A stretch of 64,000 bases of DNA, from contig DDVX01000008.1 in NCBI GenBank assembly GCA_002345575.1, forward strand, positions 1 through 64,000, written 5' to 3'. Below, piece after piece: positions 1-7,992 of the stretch. The notes under the pieces are model-generated. The model did not search any database, was not told the DNA's origin, and saw nothing but the letters and a program-made list of their open reading frames with translations. Each line of letters begins with the position of its first letter. Position 1 is the first letter of the stretch. Source of the DNA: Stutzerimonas stutzeri. Its GTDB lineage: Bacteria > Pseudomonadota > Gammaproteobacteria > Pseudomonadales > Pseudomonadaceae. A program made the position numbers and the translations under genes.

Positions 1-235
1 AGCAGCTGCGCGCGGGCGGCGGCGCGAAGGGCCGCTGCAGGCGCGCCTGCAACCCGGCCGGCAATTCCGGGCAGACCAGCGCACGCAAGCCCTGGCCGAG
101 CCCGTCGAGTTCGGCCAGGGTGGCGCGACACTGCGGACAAACCGCCAGGTGGGCGTCGGCGTGGCGCTGTTTGGCGGCGTCGAGTTCGTTGTCGAGATAG
201 GCGGACAGGCTCGCCATGTCCAGATGCTCAGTCAT
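1..235 (-). CDS. Anti-sigma factor with zinc-binding ZAS motif (partial)
   Basis: The first 78 codons of a protein that runs off the left edge of the window. It starts MTEHLDMASLSAYLDNELD and contains H-A-D-A-H-L-A-V-C-P-Q-C, which fits the H-x3-C-x2-C signature of zinc-containing anti-sigma domains (zf-HC2). Its ATG lies inside the last codons of the upstream ECF sigma gene (8-nt overlap), the usual sigma/anti-sigma arrangement with translational coupling. Inferred role: binds and holds its cognate sigma factor until a signal releases it. The C-terminal half, including any membrane segment, is not visible, so membrane or cytosolic location cannot be decided. Confidence 0.8.
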   Translation of the reverse strand, partial: MTEHLDMASLSAYLDNELDAAKQRHADAHLAVCPQCRATLAELDGLGQGLRALVCPELPAGLQARLQRPFAPPPARSC

Positions 236-788
236 CGAGGGTGCCTCCGTTGGCCTGGCGATAGCCGTGCAGCAGCGCCTCGCGGGCGCGTGCCAGGCGC
301 GACTTGACGGTGCCGGCATTGAGCTGCAGCGTGGCGGCCAGTTCGTTGTAGGCCAGCCCTTCTACCTCACGCAGCAGCAGGATCTCGCGCTGTTCGTGGG
401 GCAGACGGGCCAGCAGCCGTTCCAGCAACGCCAAGTCGCGCCCGGTCTGCAGCCGGCTCAGCGGCGACGGCGCCGGATCGACCGGCTCGGCCAGTTTCTC
501 CGGCGCCACGTCGACGTAGCGCTGCCGCTGGCGCAGCGTATCCAGCGCGGCATTGCGCGCGATCTGCAGCAACCAGGTCTGCAAGCGTGCCTCCGGACGC
601 CATCTGGGCAGCGCCTGGAAGGCGCGGATGAACGTTTCCTGAGTCAGGTCCGCGGCCTCGTCGGCGCTGCCGAGCAGGCGACGGAGGAAGTGGAAGACCC
701 GCGCCTGATGGACGCGCACCAGCGTGCCGAACGCCTGGCGATCACCACGCGCGGCCTGCTGGATGAGGTCCTGTTCGCTGTCGTTCAT
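228..788 (-). CDS. ECF (RpoE-like) RNA polymerase sigma factor
   Basis: A 186-residue sigma-70 family protein of extracytoplasmic-function size. Region 2 is seen in DLTQETFIRAFQALPRW followed by a TWLLQIARNAALD segment. Region 4 is the C-terminal helix-turn-helix around LPHEQREILLLREVEGL and GTVKSRLARAREALL. It directs RNA polymerase to a small regulon, held in check by the ZAS protein encoded by the overlapping next gene. The ATG at 788 (MNDSEQ) is preferred; a GTG 33 nt upstream would add 11 residues that do not look like sigma region 1. The target regulon is not evident here. It is not the algU-mucA locus, judging by its neighbours. Confidence 0.85.
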   Translation of the reverse strand: MNDSEQDLIQQAARGDRQAFGTLVRVHQARVFHFLRRLLGSADEAADLTQETFIRAFQALPRWRPEARLQTWLLQIARNAALDTLRQRQRYVDVAPEKLAEPVDPAPSPLSRLQTGRDLALLERLLARLPHEQREILLLREVEGLAYNELAATLQLNAGTVKSRLARAREALLHGYRQANGGTLDD

Positions 789-939
789 TAAACGCTCGTC
801 TGGGCTGACCGCAGAGGGCACCGCTAAAACCTGCCGGCGTTGTCAGCGCCTCGGCTTTTACCGGTGCCCATGTGCTGCCGACCGGGTTGCCGCAGGGATA
901 TAACGCAACGGTTGGCGAAATGTTCCGGCTATTTTTGCC

Positions 940-1464
940 TCAGCGCGGAATCTTCACCCGGTCCTCGTCGAAGTCGCCTTTTTCCGCGTCGCGATGGCAG
1001 GCCACACAGTTGAAGCGGCCGCCGACCGACTCGCGGGCGAACTTGGCTTCGCTGACCTCGTCGTGCTTGTGCTCGAACCAGCGGGTCTGGCTGATGCGTG
1101 GCGGCTCGCCGGCGGTCGGTGACGGCTCCACCGGCAGGCGGTTGGCGGCCGAGGCGCGAACCAGGAAGTCGAGGATTTCCTTTTCCTGCACCGGGTCCAG
1201 CGACGCGTTGCTGCCGTAGTGATCGCCCAGGGTGCGCATCTGCTCGCGCCAGGCATCTGCAGGCATCAGGCCGGGAGAATAGAGCATGTGGCAGGCCGCG
1301 CATTCTTCCTTCCACACCAGCGGTGCGTCGCTCGGTACCGACAGGCGCTTGGGCCGCTTGTAGCCCTTGCGCTCGTGATGGTCGTCGTCATCGGCGAAGC
1401 TGAGGCCGGCCAATACCAGGGTCAGGCCCAGCCCGGCGACGGCAGCGAGGGGTGCAATCTTCAT
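940..1464 (-). CDS. Diheme cytochrome c (DHC family)
   Basis: A 174-residue secreted protein: signal peptide at residues 1-24 (MKIAPL, hydrophobic core, cleavage near SFA-DD), then two haem-binding motifs, CAACH (55-59) and CVACH (153-157). The low-potential diheme cytochrome c family (DHC) has this build and is known next to the SHP cytochrome and a membrane cytochrome b. Here it lies 10 nt downstream of the SHP-type gene. The start at 1464 is chosen for AGGAG eight bases upstream and for the signal peptide. Inferred role: periplasmic electron carrier between the b561 fusion protein and SHP. Confidence 0.8.
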   Translation of the reverse strand: MKIAPLAAVAGLGLTLVLAGLSFADDDDHHERKGYKRPKRLSVPSDAPLVWKEECAACHMLYSPGLMPADAWREQMRTLGDHYGSNASLDPVQEKEILDFLVRASAANRLPVEPSPTAGEPPRISQTRWFEHKHDEVSEAKFARESVGGRFNCVACHRDAEKGDFDEDRVKIPR

Positions 1465-1474
1465 GGCGGGCTCC

Positions 1475-1882
1475 TTACTTGATGCTGTCGATCCAGCTGA
1501 TGAAGTCACCCTTTTCCTGCGCGGTGCATTCACGGGCGTAGACGTCGTCGCAGTTGCGGCGGAACCATTTCTCGACCTTCTTCAGGTCGGTGAAGCGCTC
1601 GGGGTTGGCTGCCGGCGCCAGCGGATCGACCTTGCGGTGCGCCGGCGTCTTGCCGGGCTGACGCGGGTCGGCGGTGTGGCAGGTGGTGCAGCTCATGGTC
1701 TTGCCGTTGCGCTGCTCCTCGGCGAAGTACAGTGTCTTGCCGCGCTCGGCGGAGAAACTGGTGAAGTTCGGATTCTCCTGACGCGCCTGTGCGGCGTAGC
1801 CGGCCAGCAGTGGGTGTTCGGTTTTGGCCAGGGCCGGCAGGCTCAGGCAGCAGGACAGGAGGATGATCCAGCGGGCTTTCAT
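1475..1882 (-). CDS. SHP-family monoheme cytochrome c (DUF1924)
   Basis: A 135-residue protein with a signal peptide (residues 1-19, ending ALA) and one haem motif, CTTCH at 65-69. The C-terminal part has N110 immediately before C111, with a second cysteine at C119. In the sphaeroides haem protein (SHP) family an asparagine is the distal, ligand-displaceable haem ligand and a disulfide lies near it, so these residues fit. SHP binds oxygen or nitric oxide in the periplasm; its physiological substrate is not settled. It is cotranscribed with DHC and divergent from the cytochrome b fusion. The SHP assignment rests on the motif pattern and gene context. Confidence 0.75.
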   Translation of the reverse strand: MKARWIILLSCCLSLPALAKTEHPLLAGYAAQARQENPNFTSFSAERGKTLYFAEEQRNGKTMSCTTCHTADPRQPGKTPAHRKVDPLAPAANPERFTDLKKVEKWFRRNCDDVYARECTAQEKGDFISWIDSIK

Positions 1883-1960
1883 GGTGCGCTCTCCGGTTGG
1901 GAATGAGCGCAGCCTAGGCGCGCTACCTTACGCCAAGCTGAAGCGCAGCGGTCGGTGCCG

Positions 1961-1976
1961 TTCAGTTTCGTTTCAG
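1961..1976 (+). promoter_or_regulatory. Tandem TTCAG direct repeat between the SHP and b561 genes
   Basis: TTCAG at 1961-1965 is repeated at 1972-1976, exactly 11 bp later, in the 140-bp divergent region. Direct repeats one helical turn apart are typical of OmpR/PhoB-type response regulator sites. No such regulator is encoded in the window, so the assignment is tentative. Confidence 0.3.
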
Positions 1977-2022
1977 CTCGCAGGAATACAAAGGCGGCAT
2001 CCATTCAAAGAGGATCGCCGTC

Positions 2023-3612
2023 GTGGCTGCTTTCAATCGTTTCCGTCTGTTCCACTGGCTGCTGGCCGGTTTCTTTCTTGGCGCCTACCTCAGCGGTGAC
2101 GACGCCGAGACGCTGCATATCTGGTTGGGCTATGGCCTGGTGGCGCTGTTGATGTGGCGCCTGCTGATCGTGCCGCTGCGCCTGCGCGGCTTCCCGCAGT
2201 TGCTGCCGCCGAAGGGCCAGCGGAGTAAGCCGGGCCTGTCGAGCGTCGGCAAGTGGCTGACGGTCGGCGCGCTGGGCAGTTTCGCCATTGCCAGCGTGGT
2301 CGGTCTGGGCATGGTAGACAACGGTGATGTGCTGGCCGCCCTGCCGGGCGTGGGGCCGGATGTCTTCGGCGCCGCCAGCGACATCGAATTCGTCGGCTGG
2401 ATGGGCGACGCCGAAGAGGTGCACGAGTTCTTCGCCAACCTGGGGCTGTGGCTGATCGGCCTGCATGTCGGCTATGTGCTGCTGTTCCGCCGCAAGGCGG
2501 TATGGCCGATGCTGCGTGGCGTGCCGAAGTCGGGACCGGCTTCGACTGCACCTTCGACCTCGGCGCCGGTAGCGACTTCACTTGCGTTGTCGCCGTCGCC
2601 GGTCGAGGGGGAATTCACCCGCCTGCGCATCGTCTCACGCCAGGCTGAAACCGCCGACAGCTGTTCGTTCACCCTGCAGGTGCCAGCCGCCCAGCGCGTA
2701 CGCTTTACCACGCAGCCGGGGCAGTTCCTCACGCTCAAGGTGCCCGGTGCCGAGCCGGCGCTGCTGCGCTGCTACTCGCTGTCGCAGCGGCCGCAGGCGG
2801 ATGGCGCGCTGCGCATCACTATCAAGCGGGTGCCCGGCGGGCGCGCGTCGAACTGGCTGCTGGACAATCTGCAGGCGGGCGACTGCATCGAGGCGCTGCC
2901 GCCGTCCGGGGTGTTCGTGCCGCGCAGCCTGGAGGGCGATCTGCTGCTGCTCGGTGCCGGCAGCGGCATCACGCCGCTGATGGCGATCCTGCAGGCTGCG
3001 CTGGTCGAGGGCAGCGGGCGGGTGTTCCTGTTCTACGCCAGCCGCGATGCCGCCTCGCTGATCTTTGCCGAGGAGCTGGCCGAGTGGTCTGCGCGTTACC
3101 CCGAGCGTCTGCAACTGCGCATCTGGCTCGATGCCGAGCAGGGTGTGCCGAATGCTGCGGCCATCGCCGCGAAACTGGCCGGTTGGCCGCTTGCCGAGGC
3201 CTTTGTCTGCGGCCCGCAGCCGTTCATGGATGGCGCCAGCGTGGCGCTGGGCGAGCTGGGGGTGGTGGCGGCGCGCATCCATCTGGAGCGTTTTGGGGCG
3301 GCGGCGCCGCGTGGCGAGGCGGGCCGTGAGACGGGCGGTCGCCGCAGTCGCCTGCGGGTCGCGCTCGACGGTCGCCGTCACGAACTGGACGTACCGCGTG
3401 GCGAGGTGCTGCTGGAGGCGATGGAACAGGCCGGGCTGCAACCGCCGAGCGCCTGCCGCTCGGGTGTCTGCGCCGCCTGCAAATGCCGGGTGGTGGAGGG
3501 CAGCGTGAGCATGCGCAGCAACCAGGTGCTGAGCGAAAGCGAGGTGCGCCAGGGCTGGGCGCTGGCCTGCCAGGCCGAACCGCGCAGCGCCGAGCTGCAG
3601 GTTGAATATTGA
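2023..3612 (+). CDS. Cytochrome b561 - FAD/NAD reductase - 2Fe-2S ferredoxin fusion
   Basis: A 529-residue three-part electron-transfer protein. Residues about 1-165 are a membrane cytochrome b561 domain with four hydrophobic segments and histidines at H11 and H32, and more in the VHEFF and LHVGY segments. Residues about 195-435 are a ferredoxin-NADP reductase module, with the flavin motif RCYSLS and the nucleotide motif LLGAGSGITP. The last 90 residues are a plant-type ferredoxin with C478, C483, C486 and C516. It could pass electrons from NAD(P)H or quinol to the DHC/SHP cytochromes encoded divergently. A GTG start at 2023 follows AAAGAGGA. In the SHP clusters I recall, the cytochrome b is a stand-alone protein, so the fusion is notable. 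Confidence 0.8.
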   Translation: MAAFNRFRLFHWLLAGFFLGAYLSGDDAETLHIWLGYGLVALLMWRLLIVPLRLRGFPQLLPPKGQRSKPGLSSVGKWLTVGALGSFAIASVVGLGMVDNGDVLAALPGVGPDVFGAASDIEFVGWMGDAEEVHEFFANLGLWLIGLHVGYVLLFRRKAVWPMLRGVPKSGPASTAPSTSAPVATSLALSPSPVEGEFTRLRIVSRQAETADSCSFTLQVPAAQRVRFTTQPGQFLTLKVPGAEPALLRCYSLSQRPQADGALRITIKRVPGGRASNWLLDNLQAGDCIEALPPSGVFVPRSLEGDLLLLGAGSGITPLMAILQAALVEGSGRVFLFYASRDAASLIFAEELAEWSARYPERLQLRIWLDAEQGVPNAAAIAAKLAGWPLAEAFVCGPQPFMDGASVALGELGVVAARIHLERFGAAAPRGEAGRETGGRRSRLRVALDGRRHELDVPRGEVLLEAMEQAGLQPPSACRSGVCAACKCRVVEGSVSMRSNQVLSESEVRQGWALACQAEPRSAELQVEY

Positions 3613-3630
3613 TATGCGTACGGAGCTAAG

Positions 3631-3714
3631 CGCTTCGCCCCGAGGGCGGAACTCCCACGAAGAAGCCAAGCCCCATCGCACATCTCGTGGGCGCCGCGCC
3701 CTCGCGGCGAATGC
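3631..3714. repeat. Inverted pair of REP elements (BIME-like)
   Basis: The 29-mer at 3686-3714 (starting CGTGGGCGCC, ending GCGAATGC) and the reverse complement of about 3631-3659 (starting CGTGGGAGTT) agree at most positions. They form a head-to-head pair in the 177-bp gap between the b561 fusion gene and trmA. A third related copy, in inverted orientation, lies at 62772-62800. This pattern is that of the extragenic palindromes dispersed in Pseudomonas genomes. Confidence 0.65.
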
Positions 3715-3789
3715 AGGCCGAAGGACTGCTAAAACGAAAAGTCTGGCTATGTCCCGCTGGCTATCCGCATACAGAACCCGATCACTGCC

Positions 3790-4878
3790 TCAGCGGCGCA
3801 CCAGCAACACCCCGGACTCCATGTGATGGGTATAGGGGAACTGGTCGAACAGTGCGCAGCGCTCGATGCGATGGGTGTCGTGCAGCTGGGCGATGTTGGC
3901 GGCTAGCGTCTCGGGGTTGCAGGAGATGTAGAGGATTCGCTCGAAGCGGCGGGTCAGCTCGCAGGTATCGGGGTCCATGCCGGCGCGCGGCGGGTCGACG
4001 AAGACGCTGCCGAAGTCATAACTCTTCAAGTCGATGCCGGCCAGGCGGCGGAACGGGCGGACCTCGTTGAGTGCCTGGGTCAGCTCCTCGGCGGACAGAC
4101 GCACCAGGGTGACGTTGTCGATGCCGTTGTCGGCCAGGTTGGCCAGCGCGGCATTGACCGAGCTCTTGCTGATCTCGGTGGCCAGCACGCGGCGCACGCG
4201 GGTGGACAGCGGCAGGGTGAAGTTGCCGTTGCCGCAGTAGAGCTCCAGCAGGTCGTCGTCGCGCTCGCCGAGCGCCTCGAAGGCCCAGTTCAGCATCTTC
4301 TGGCAGACCTCGCCGTTGGGCTGAGTGAAGGCGCCTTCCGGCTGGCGATAGCGGAAGGTGCGGCCGGCAACCACCAGCTCCTCTTCCACGTAGTCACGGC
4401 CAATGACGATGCGCTTGCCGCGCGAACGTCCGACGATGCTGACGTTCAGATCTGCCGCCAATTGCTCGGCTGCGGCCTGCCAGGCGTCGTCCAGTGGTCG
4501 GTGATAGGCGAGGGTGATCAGCGCGTCGCCCGTCAGGGTGGTCAGAAACTCCACTTGAAATAACTTGAACCCCAGCGCGTCGCTGGCCTGCCAGCCGGCT
4601 TTCAGCTGCGGCATCAGTTCGTTGATGCGGCGACTGGCGATGGGGAACTCGTCGATCAGGATTGGCGTGTGGTTGTCGCCCGGCTCGAACATCGCGTAGT
4701 GGCGCTGACCTTGGTCATACCACAGGCGGAACTCGGTACGCAGCCGATAGTGCTCGCGCTCGGAATCGAAGACGTCAGGTGCTGGCGCGTCGAACGGCGC
4801 CAGCAGCTCGCGTAGCCGCTCGGCCTTGGCGGCGAGTTGAGTGTCGTAATTGGCTGGGGCGAATTGCAGGCGGCTCAT
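3790..4878 (-). CDS. trmA: tRNA (uracil-5-)-methyltransferase TrmA
   Basis: A 362-residue S-adenosylmethionine-dependent enzyme that makes m5U54 in the T-loop of tRNA. The SAM-binding motif appears as LELYCGNGNFTLPL. The DPPRAGMD segment and the catalytic cysteine motif ISCNPETLA are typical of the TrmA/RlmD group. It has no N-terminal TRAM domain and no iron-sulfur cysteines, which separates TrmA from RlmC and RlmD. The start at 4878 (MSRLQFAP) is chosen over upstream in-frame codons because it matches the usual TrmA N-terminus. It is monocistronic, between a REP pair and the purine permease. Confidence 0.95.
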   Translation of the reverse strand: MSRLQFAPANYDTQLAAKAERLRELLAPFDAPAPDVFDSEREHYRLRTEFRLWYDQGQRHYAMFEPGDNHTPILIDEFPIASRRINELMPQLKAGWQASDALGFKLFQVEFLTTLTGDALITLAYHRPLDDAWQAAAEQLAADLNVSIVGRSRGKRIVIGRDYVEEELVVAGRTFRYRQPEGAFTQPNGEVCQKMLNWAFEALGERDDDLLELYCGNGNFTLPLSTRVRRVLATEISKSSVNAALANLADNGIDNVTLVRLSAEELTQALNEVRPFRRLAGIDLKSYDFGSVFVDPPRAGMDPDTCELTRRFERILYISCNPETLAANIAQLHDTHRIERCALFDQFPYTHHMESGVLLVRR

Positions 4879-4968
4879 GAAATCTCTTCGGTATGTGGAA
4901 CAGGCTCCGATGGCTGGCAGGGCCATCCATCGTCTGCCGATAAGGCTGGGTGGAGGTCACCCGTGACG

Positions 4969-6264
4969 TCAGCCGGCGAACCAGCCCAGCTTGACCACGA
5001 ACAGCGCTGAGAGCACCCACATGGCCGGGCTCAGTTCGCGCCAGCGGCCGGCCAGCAGATTGACGGCAGTCCAGGCGATGAAGCCGAAGGCGATGCCGTT
5101 GGCGATGGAGAAGGTCAGAGGCATGGCGAGCGCGGTGACCACCACAGGTGCTGCGACTGTCATATCGTCCCAGTCGATGCCGGCCAGGCTGCTCATCATC
5201 AGCACGGCGACAAACAGCAGTGCCGGTGCGGTGGCATAAGCCGGCACGGCACCGGCCAGCGGTGCGAAGAACAGGCTGAGCAGAAACAGCAATGCAACGA
5301 CGCAGGCTGTCAGACCGGTGCGACCGCCAGCGGAGGTGCCAGCAGCGGACTCGATGTAACTGGTGGTGGTTGAGGTGCCCAGTGCGGCGCCGGCCATGGT
5401 GGCGGTACTGTCGGCCAGCAACGCGCGGCCCAGGCGGGGCAGCTTGCCGTCCTTGTCCAGCAGATCGGCCTTCTGCGCGACGCCGATCAGGGTACCTGAG
5501 GTATCGAACAGGTCGACGAACAGGAAGGCAAAAATCACGCTGATCAAGCCGATGTCCAGCGCGCCCATGATGTCCAGCTGCATAAAGGTCGGCATCAGCG
5601 ATGGCGGCATGGATACCACGCTGCCGAGCTGCGACAGACCGAGCAGGATCGAAAGCGCAGTGATCACCAGAATACCGATCATCACCGCGCCGGTGACCCT
5701 GCGATAGGCCAGCGCGGCAATCAGGAAGAAACCCAGGCAGGCCAGCAGCGGGCCGCCGGCGCTGAGGTCACCCAGACCCACCAGAGTGGCCGGGTTGTCG
5801 ACGACGATGCCGGCGTTCTTCAGCGCGATGATCGCCAGGAACAGGCCGATGCCCGCGGCAATCCCCGAGCGCAGAGCCAGCGGAATGCTATTGATGATCC
5901 ATTCGCGGATCTTGAAGATCGACAGCACGAAGAAGATCACCCCGGAGAGAAACACCGCACCCAGCGCGGTTTGCCAGGTGTAACCCATGGTCAGCACCAC
6001 GGTGTAGGTGAAGAAGGCGTTCAGGCCCATGCCAGGTGCCAGCGCGATGGGGTAATTGGCCAGCAGGCCCATGATCGCCGAACCGATGGCGCCGGCCAGG
6101 CAGGTTGCGACGAACACCGCGCCGTGGTCCATGCCGGCTTCGGCGAGGATGCTCGGGTTGACGAAGAGGATGTAGGCCATCGTCAGGAACGTGGTGAGAC
6201 CGGCGAGCATCTCGGTGCGCACGTTGGTGTTGTGCGCTTTGAGTTGAAACAGCTTCTCCAGCAT
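4969..6264 (-). CDS. NCS2-family purine permease (AzgA/PbuG-like)
   Basis: A 431-residue inner-membrane protein with about 12 hydrophobic segments. The segments NYPIALAPGMGLNAFFTYTVV and TSTTTSYIESAAGTSAGGRTG are hallmark motifs of the AzgA-type hypoxanthine/guanine/adenine branch of the nucleobase-cation symporter-2 family. The start at 6264 (MLEKLFQLKAHNT) has AAGGGGA upstream. It is divergent from the molybdenum hydroxylase genes, which could oxidise the imported base; that coupling is inference from position. Substrate preference among adenine, guanine and hypoxanthine cannot be read from the sequence. Confidence 0.85.
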   Translation of the reverse strand: MLEKLFQLKAHNTNVRTEMLAGLTTFLTMAYILFVNPSILAEAGMDHGAVFVATCLAGAIGSAIMGLLANYPIALAPGMGLNAFFTYTVVLTMGYTWQTALGAVFLSGVIFFVLSIFKIREWIINSIPLALRSGIAAGIGLFLAIIALKNAGIVVDNPATLVGLGDLSAGGPLLACLGFFLIAALAYRRVTGAVMIGILVITALSILLGLSQLGSVVSMPPSLMPTFMQLDIMGALDIGLISVIFAFLFVDLFDTSGTLIGVAQKADLLDKDGKLPRLGRALLADSTATMAGAALGTSTTTSYIESAAGTSAGGRTGLTACVVALLFLLSLFFAPLAGAVPAYATAPALLFVAVLMMSSLAGIDWDDMTVAAPVVVTALAMPLTFSIANGIAFGFIAWTAVNLLAGRWRELSPAMWVLSALFVVKLGWFAG

Positions 6265-6508
6265 GTGAATCCCCTTATGTGCCGGTCGTGGCCTGGCTTT
6301 TTTAGCATTTTGGCAGTTGGCTTGACGCGAACGCTTGGTACTCAGCAAAGCCCATTGTCGGGCCGGTGGCAAAAAGCCCCGCATCTTACACCGGGCGCGC
6401 GGTCGGTTGAATTTCCAGTTCATCCGGCCGCTGAACGTTTCCGCCCCCGCTTCAGTCGTAACCAGAACGCAGGGAAAGCGACCCGTACGCCTAAACCGTG
6501 AGGCTGAT

Positions 6509-7009
6509 ATGAGCGAAACGACCTGCCCCCTAACTCTCCATCTGAATGGCCAGCGCCATCAGCTGGAAGTCCAGCCCTGGACCACGCTACTCGATCTGTT
6601 GCGTGAACAGCTCGACCTGACCGGCACCAAGAAAGGCTGTGACCACGGCCAGTGCGGCGCCTGCACCGTGCTGCTGAATGGCAAGCGCATCAACAGCTGC
6701 CTGACCCTGGCGGTAATGCATGACGGCGCCCAGCTGACCACCATCGAAGGCCTGGCAGAAGGCGACGAGCTGCACCCGATGCAGGCCGCATTCGTCCGTC
6801 ACGATGCCTTCCAGTGTGGCTACTGCACGCCGGGGCAAATCTGCTCGGCGGTCGGGCTGGCCGGCGAAAACCGCGCCCATGACCGGGACGAAATTCGTGA
6901 GCTGATGAGCGGCAACCTCTGTCGCTGCGGTGCCTACCCGAACATCCTCGCGGCGGTGGAAGAGGCCTTGCCGGCCAGCCGCGATCGGTTGCAGGAGAAA
7001 GCGCCATGA
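6509..7009 (+). CDS. Molybdenum hydroxylase, 2Fe-2S subunit (PaoA/YagT-like)
   Basis: A 166-residue small subunit of a xanthine oxidase family enzyme. The ferredoxin-type cluster uses C44, C49, C52 and C64; the all-helical second domain carries C103, C106, C138 and C140 (CGYC and CRC motifs). It passes electrons from the molybdenum site to the FAD subunit. Unlike the E. coli periplasmic PaoA/YagT, no twin-arginine signal precedes the ferredoxin domain; the chosen ATG follows GTGAGG, and the upstream in-frame stretch has no RR motif either. It overlaps the next gene by 4 nt (ATGA). Confidence 0.88.
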   Translation: MSETTCPLTLHLNGQRHQLEVQPWTTLLDLLREQLDLTGTKKGCDHGQCGACTVLLNGKRINSCLTLAVMHDGAQLTTIEGLAEGDELHPMQAAFVRHDAFQCGYCTPGQICSAVGLAGENRAHDRDEIRELMSGNLCRCGAYPNILAAVEEALPASRDRLQEKAP

Positions 7010-7992
7010 CGCCTTTCAGCTATGCACGGCCGGAACGCATCGAGGAAGCGTTAGCACTGGCCGGTCCCGACAGTCGCTACATCGCCGGCGGTACCAATCT
7101 GCTCGATTTGATGAAGGGAAACGTGGCTCATCCGCGCCAGTTGATCGACATCAACCGGCTGCCCTTGCGCGAAATCGAAGGTACGTCCGCCGGCGGGCTG
7201 ATGATCGGGGCGCTGGTCAGTAATGCTGACCTGGCCTGGAACCCGCTGATCGAACAACGTTACCCCCTGCTGTCCAAGGCGATTCTCGCCGGCGCCTCGC
7301 CGCAGCTGCGCAACATGGCCAGCACTGGCGGCAACTTGTTGCAACGTACGCGCTGCTATTACTTCTACGATGTTGGCACGCCGTGCAACAAGCGTGAGCC
7401 GGGTTCCGGCTGCCCGGCGCGGGACGGGCTCAACCGTATCCATGCGATTCTCGGTGCCAGCGAGGCTTGCGTTGCGGTGCACCCTTCCGATATGTGCGTG
7501 GCGCTGGCCGCGCTGGAGGCGCAAGTGCATGTCCAGGGGCCGCACGGCAAGCGTCGCATCGCCATGTCCGATTTCCATCGTCTGCCGGGCGACCGCCCCG
7601 AGCTCGACAACAACCTGGGCAAAGGTGAATTGATCACCGCCGTTGAGCTACCGCCGGCGGTTTTTGCGCAGCATTGCGCCTACCTCAAGCTGCGTGATCG
7701 CGCCTCCTATGCCTTCGCTCTGGTCTCGGTGGCCGCTGCGCTGGAGCTGGATGGCACGACCATCAAGGCAGCGCGCTTGGCGCTCGGTGGCGTCGCCCAC
7801 AAGCCCTGGCGTGTCGAGGCCGCCGAACAGGCGCTCTGCGGCAAGCCGGCCGAGGAAGCGAGCTTCGCCGTTGCCGCAGATCTGCTCCTGAAGGGCGCCC
7901 AGCCGCTGCAGCACAACGCCTTCAAGCCCGAACTTGCCCGTCGCGCCATCATTCGTGCGCTTGGCGAAGCTGCCGGAGGAACCGCCCGATGA
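7006..7992 (+). CDS. Molybdenum hydroxylase, FAD subunit with extra Fe-S cysteines (PaoB/YagS-like)
   Basis: A 328-residue medium subunit. The FAD-binding segments are AGGTN (27-31) and TGGN (107-110). Between them and the C-terminal domain lies an insertion with C117, C127, C136 and C155 (RTRCYYF, PCNKREPGSGC, EAC), the spacing expected of the additional 4Fe-4S cluster found in the PaoB/YagS and 4-hydroxybenzoyl-CoA reductase branches. It takes electrons from the 2Fe-2S subunit to an external acceptor. It overlaps both neighbours by 4 nt, so the three subunits are translationally coupled. Confidence 0.88.
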   Translation: MTPFSYARPERIEEALALAGPDSRYIAGGTNLLDLMKGNVAHPRQLIDINRLPLREIEGTSAGGLMIGALVSNADLAWNPLIEQRYPLLSKAILAGASPQLRNMASTGGNLLQRTRCYYFYDVGTPCNKREPGSGCPARDGLNRIHAILGASEACVAVHPSDMCVALAALEAQVHVQGPHGKRRIAMSDFHRLPGDRPELDNNLGKGELITAVELPPAVFAQHCAYLKLRDRASYAFALVSVAAALELDGTTIKAARLALGGVAHKPWRVEAAEQALCGKPAEEASFAVAADLLLKGAQPLQHNAFKPELARRAIIRALGEAAGGTAR

